DNA of 64,000 bases from JADKAV01 sp041393775 (GTDB taxonomy: Bacteria; Actinomycetota; Actinomycetes; S36-B12; UBA10799): the NCBI GenBank assembly GCA_041393775.1, contig JAWKJM010000003.1, positions 868,001 through 932,000 on the forward strand. Direction: 5' to 3'. This document shows, piece after piece, positions 61,970-64,000 of the stretch (its first letter is position 1; every line of letters starts with the position of its first letter). The notes beneath the pieces were generated by a model. The model was not told the origin of the DNA. It did no database searches and worked only from the letters and a program-made list of their open reading frames with translations. Position numbers and translations under genes: made by a program.

Positions 61970-62850
61970 CCCTGACTGAAGGGCATCTAGTGCGCCACTT
62001 CCAGGGTGTTAAGGGAGGGCGTGACGCCGCTCTACTTGATATCGCCCAGGATCATGCCCTGTACCTGTTGCACGAGGCCGGGCTGTTCAAGTCGGGTCTC
62101 GTTTTCAAAGGCGGAACCGCCCTGCGTAAGTTCCGGGCAGGCAATGCGGGCAGGTTCTCAACAGACCTCGACTTCGCGGCCCCCGACGATGGGCTCGCCC
62201 TGAACACGCTAAGCGAGATAGACGGGGCCGAGGTGGACGGGTTCACTTTCCGAGTGAACGAAATCGGGGACGATGGCAGGCGAGGGGAACTACATGTACA
62301 GACACCGTTCGGCGTCCCGAACCTCGGCGCCAAACTTGAACTGGCACGACACCCTCTCATCCTTCCCGCCGACCACCTGACGCTAGTCGCGCTTCCGATT
62401 CACAAGCGATACTCGTTCACCCTGCCGAGCACACCTGTCGTTCGCGCAGAAGAAGCGATCGCGGAGAAACTAGCGCGGTTCAGACGAACCGCACTCGTCC
62501 GTGATCTGTACGACCTGTACTGGTACGCGGCCAGCGGGCCGCTCGACGAACCGTTGATCCGTCGGCTGTGGATACTCAAGACCTATCGGGACGTCACCGA
62601 AGACGGACGGGGATCTCCACCCATATCCCCCCAAGACATCCTCAACGCCAAATCGGCGAGCGACTTCGCCGCCGAGGACATCGGGTACCTCACCAAACGA
62701 GTCAACACCGCGGAATGGCTTCACACCGTGGAGGATCGCTTCGAATTTCTCGCACATATGACCGATGACGAACGCCGTTGGGCTCAATGCAACCGCCGCG
62801 ATCAACACGAGGTGTGGGCGGCACTCCAACCTTCATCTGCGACCGGGTAG
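61966..62850 (+). CDS. abiEii: AbiEii-type nucleotidyltransferase toxin
   Basis: 294 aa if TTG 61966 is used, coupled to abiEi; GTG 61990 with AAGGG upstream is an alternative. Nucleotidyltransferase motif LVFKGGTALRKFRAGNAGRFSTDLDF (GGT-LRK, DxD), then AEEAIAEKLARFRRTALVRDLYDLYW, the DUF1814/AbiEii second motif (E-K-R...RDLYDL). Related MenA-type toxins add nucleotides to tRNA 3' ends. Confidence 0.88.
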   Translation: MTLTEGHLVRHFQGVKGGRDAALLDIAQDHALYLLHEAGLFKSGLVFKGGTALRKFRAGNAGRFSTDLDFAAPDDGLALNTLSEIDGAEVDGFTFRVNEIGDDGRRGELHVQTPFGVPNLGAKLELARHPLILPADHLTLVALPIHKRYSFTLPSTPVVRAEEAIAEKLARFRRTALVRDLYDLYWYAASGPLDEPLIRRLWILKTYRDVTEDGRGSPPISPQDILNAKSASDFAAEDIGYLTKRVNTAEWLHTVEDRFEFLAHMTDDERRWAQCNRRDQHEVWAALQPSSATG

Positions 62851-63285
62851 CGCCCTGTGCCCGGCGGCCCTTCGGTGGCCCGTGGACGCCTTTGCCGCGC
62901 ATCGTTTCAGGTACCGGCTACAGAGGATGCTGGGGCGTGGGAATCCGCCCGCCACCTGGAAGGAACTCTTGGCCCAGTCGGAATCCGCCGAATCTCTCAG
63001 ACCGTGAACCAGCAGCCCGGCAGAGGCAGACCGGACACGCAACGGTGGCCACGCAACCCGGCACAACCGTAGGGAAAGTCGGAAGGTCGTCCCGGCTGAC
63101 CGCCTCACACTCTGGTTGCCTGTTTTGACGGTTTGACACACGGGTGGCACACTTCTGCTTGCCGCGGACGTACGGGGTGCCCCGAGGGGCGCCCGGGTGC
63201 CTGGCGGTCGGTGTGTCCGGGACGGGGGTCGTGGCGATGGGACGGGTGGAACGGCGAGACGGCGTGGCCGCCGATACGCGCGTCT
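62851..63285. other. Gap between the AbiE pair and the excisionase-like gene
   Basis: No supported gene. A 41-codon frame from GTG 62882 ends RFRYRLQRMLGRGNPPATW, KELLAQSESAESLRP and has protein-like composition but no ribosome site. Confidence 0.35.
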
Positions 63286-63534
63286 GTGCTGCCGCGTCTG
63301 ATGTCCCGGAAAACGATGGTGACGGAGTTCGACCTGTCGGAGGCACGGGTGTTCCGGTTGACCCGGACGCCAGGGTTCCCGGCCCCGTACCGCATCGGCA
63401 GGAACGTTCGCTGGGATGTTGGCGAGGTCACCGAATGGCTGACCCAGCAACGGACGGCTGCGCGCGTCCCGGCGGCGCATCTGATGTCGGACCCGGCGGG
63501 GCCGCGGCGCAGGATGTTCGTAGAAGCGTCCTAA
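63286..63534 (+). CDS. Excisionase/AlpA-like small DNA-binding protein
   Basis: 82 aa from GTG 63286, or 77 aa from ATG 63301; neither start has a clear ribosome site. Core SEARVFRLTRTPGFPAPYRIGRNVRWDVGEVTEWLTQQR is the MerR/AlpA-type winged helix common in actinobacterial excisionases, placed directly before an integrase gene. Probably directs excision of the element. Confidence 0.75.
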   Translation: MLPRLMSRKTMVTEFDLSEARVFRLTRTPGFPAPYRIGRNVRWDVGEVTEWLTQQRTAARVPAAHLMSDPAGPRRRMFVEAS

Positions 63535-63616
63535 CTGTTCGCGTTCAGGACGCCGGGGGTACCGTGGGCTTCCGGGGCGCCGGGTGTCCCGGCCGGGGCA
63601 CTGCCTGGGGTGTGTG

Positions 63617-64000
63617 GTGAACCCGGGTACCGGCGGTCAGCCCCGCACCGACGAACACGGACGCCTCGTCACCAAAGTGGTTCTTCCCGGCTACCCGATC
63701 ACCATCCATCCGCCAACCGTTGCCTACCCGTATCACCGGATCGTGTACACGATCGAGGGGCAACGGAAAACAACGAGTGGCGGGGTGACGGCTGACGCGG
63801 CAATGGCGAAAGCGGAACAGTTAGCCGACATTCTGGACGCTGAGGCGACCCGCGCGAACCAGCCGTTCACCGTGCTGCTGGACGAATGGTTGGCCCCGGA
63901 CAGGGCACGCGCCCGCCCGTGGTCACTGAAAACCCACGAACATAACGAGTGGGTTGCCGCGAAACACGTCAAACCGATCATCGGGAACGTTCAATGCGTC
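63617..64000 (+). CDS. Site-specific tyrosine integrase, N-terminal part
   Basis: 128 codons from GTG 63617, open at the right edge. An arm-type DNA-binding region with YHRIVYTIEGQRKTTSGGVTADAAMAKAEQLADILDAEATRA precedes a core-binding SAM-like start (QPFTVLLDEWLAPDRARARPWSLKTHEHNEWVAAKHVKPIIG). The catalytic half is outside the window. Order xis-int fits an actinobacterial integrative element. Confidence 0.75.
   Translation, partial: MNPGTGGQPRTDEHGRLVTKVVLPGYPITIHPPTVAYPYHRIVYTIEGQRKTTSGGVTADAAMAKAEQLADILDAEATRANQPFTVLLDEWLAPDRARARPWSLKTHEHNEWVAAKHVKPIIGNVQCV

Overview
The window is high-GC DNA with dense coding, frequent GTG/TTG starts, many 4-nt gene overlaps and several families typical of Actinomycetota (DUF222/HNH '13E12' protein, ROK regulator, RecBCD, VapBC, a PSK-type VapB, a PepSY secreted protein). 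I read it as chromosomal DNA of an actinobacterium; genus cannot be told from the sequence alone.

Layout. 1-5041 (minus) is the greater part of a very long single-chain pyruvate:ferredoxin/flavodoxin-type oxidoreductase that runs off the left edge. It is followed by a PepSY secreted protein, an NTF2/SnoaL-like protein, PEP carboxylase, and a three-gene operon for a radical-type 2-hydroxyacyl-CoA dehydratase (two subunits plus ATP-dependent activase). 13.1-19.4 kb is a ketose catabolic island: a ROK repressor divergent from a sugar ABC transporter, a tagatose/psicose 3-epimerase-like enzyme and a xylulokinase. 19.5-28.6 kb has an ACT-domain protein and the recC-recB-recD operon. 28.8-34.9 kb is a mixed stretch: a DAPG-hydrolase-like enzyme, a broken rifamycin ADP-ribosyltransferase, a DUF222/HNH protein, a secreted protein, a 53-aa conserved small ORF and an AlkZ-like winged-helix protein. 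35.5-40.9 kb is an alcohol-to-acyl-CoA operon (GMC oxidoreductase, TetR regulator, acyl-CoA synthetase, aldehyde dehydrogenase). 41.2-48.6 kb has a diaminopimelate decarboxylase, small membrane/secreted proteins, a VapBC toxin-antitoxin pair, a YihY-type membrane protein and an Old Yellow Enzyme. 48.8-52.7 kb has a second copy of the small ORF family and a translationally coupled AAA-ATPase / VWA-metallopeptidase-like / unknown cassette, which is the best candidate for an undescribed system. 52.7-59 kb holds a decayed OYE copy, an F420-type reductase with divergent MarR regulator, cupin, YbaK-type deacylase, SDR, DMT transporter and gene remnants.

From about 59.36 kb the window enters an integrated element: an orphan 3' half of a tRNA-Phe gene marks an attachment site, followed by a pilin-like gene, a repeated element-end sequence, a perfect 23-bp inverted repeat, an AbiEi/AbiEii toxin-antitoxin pair, an excisionase-like gene and an integrase cut by the right edge. 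Just outside the att site lies the wreck of an older integrase.

Three unrelated families of nested palindromic intergenic repeats (three, two and one copies) share the same architecture. One of them supplies the recD stop codon.
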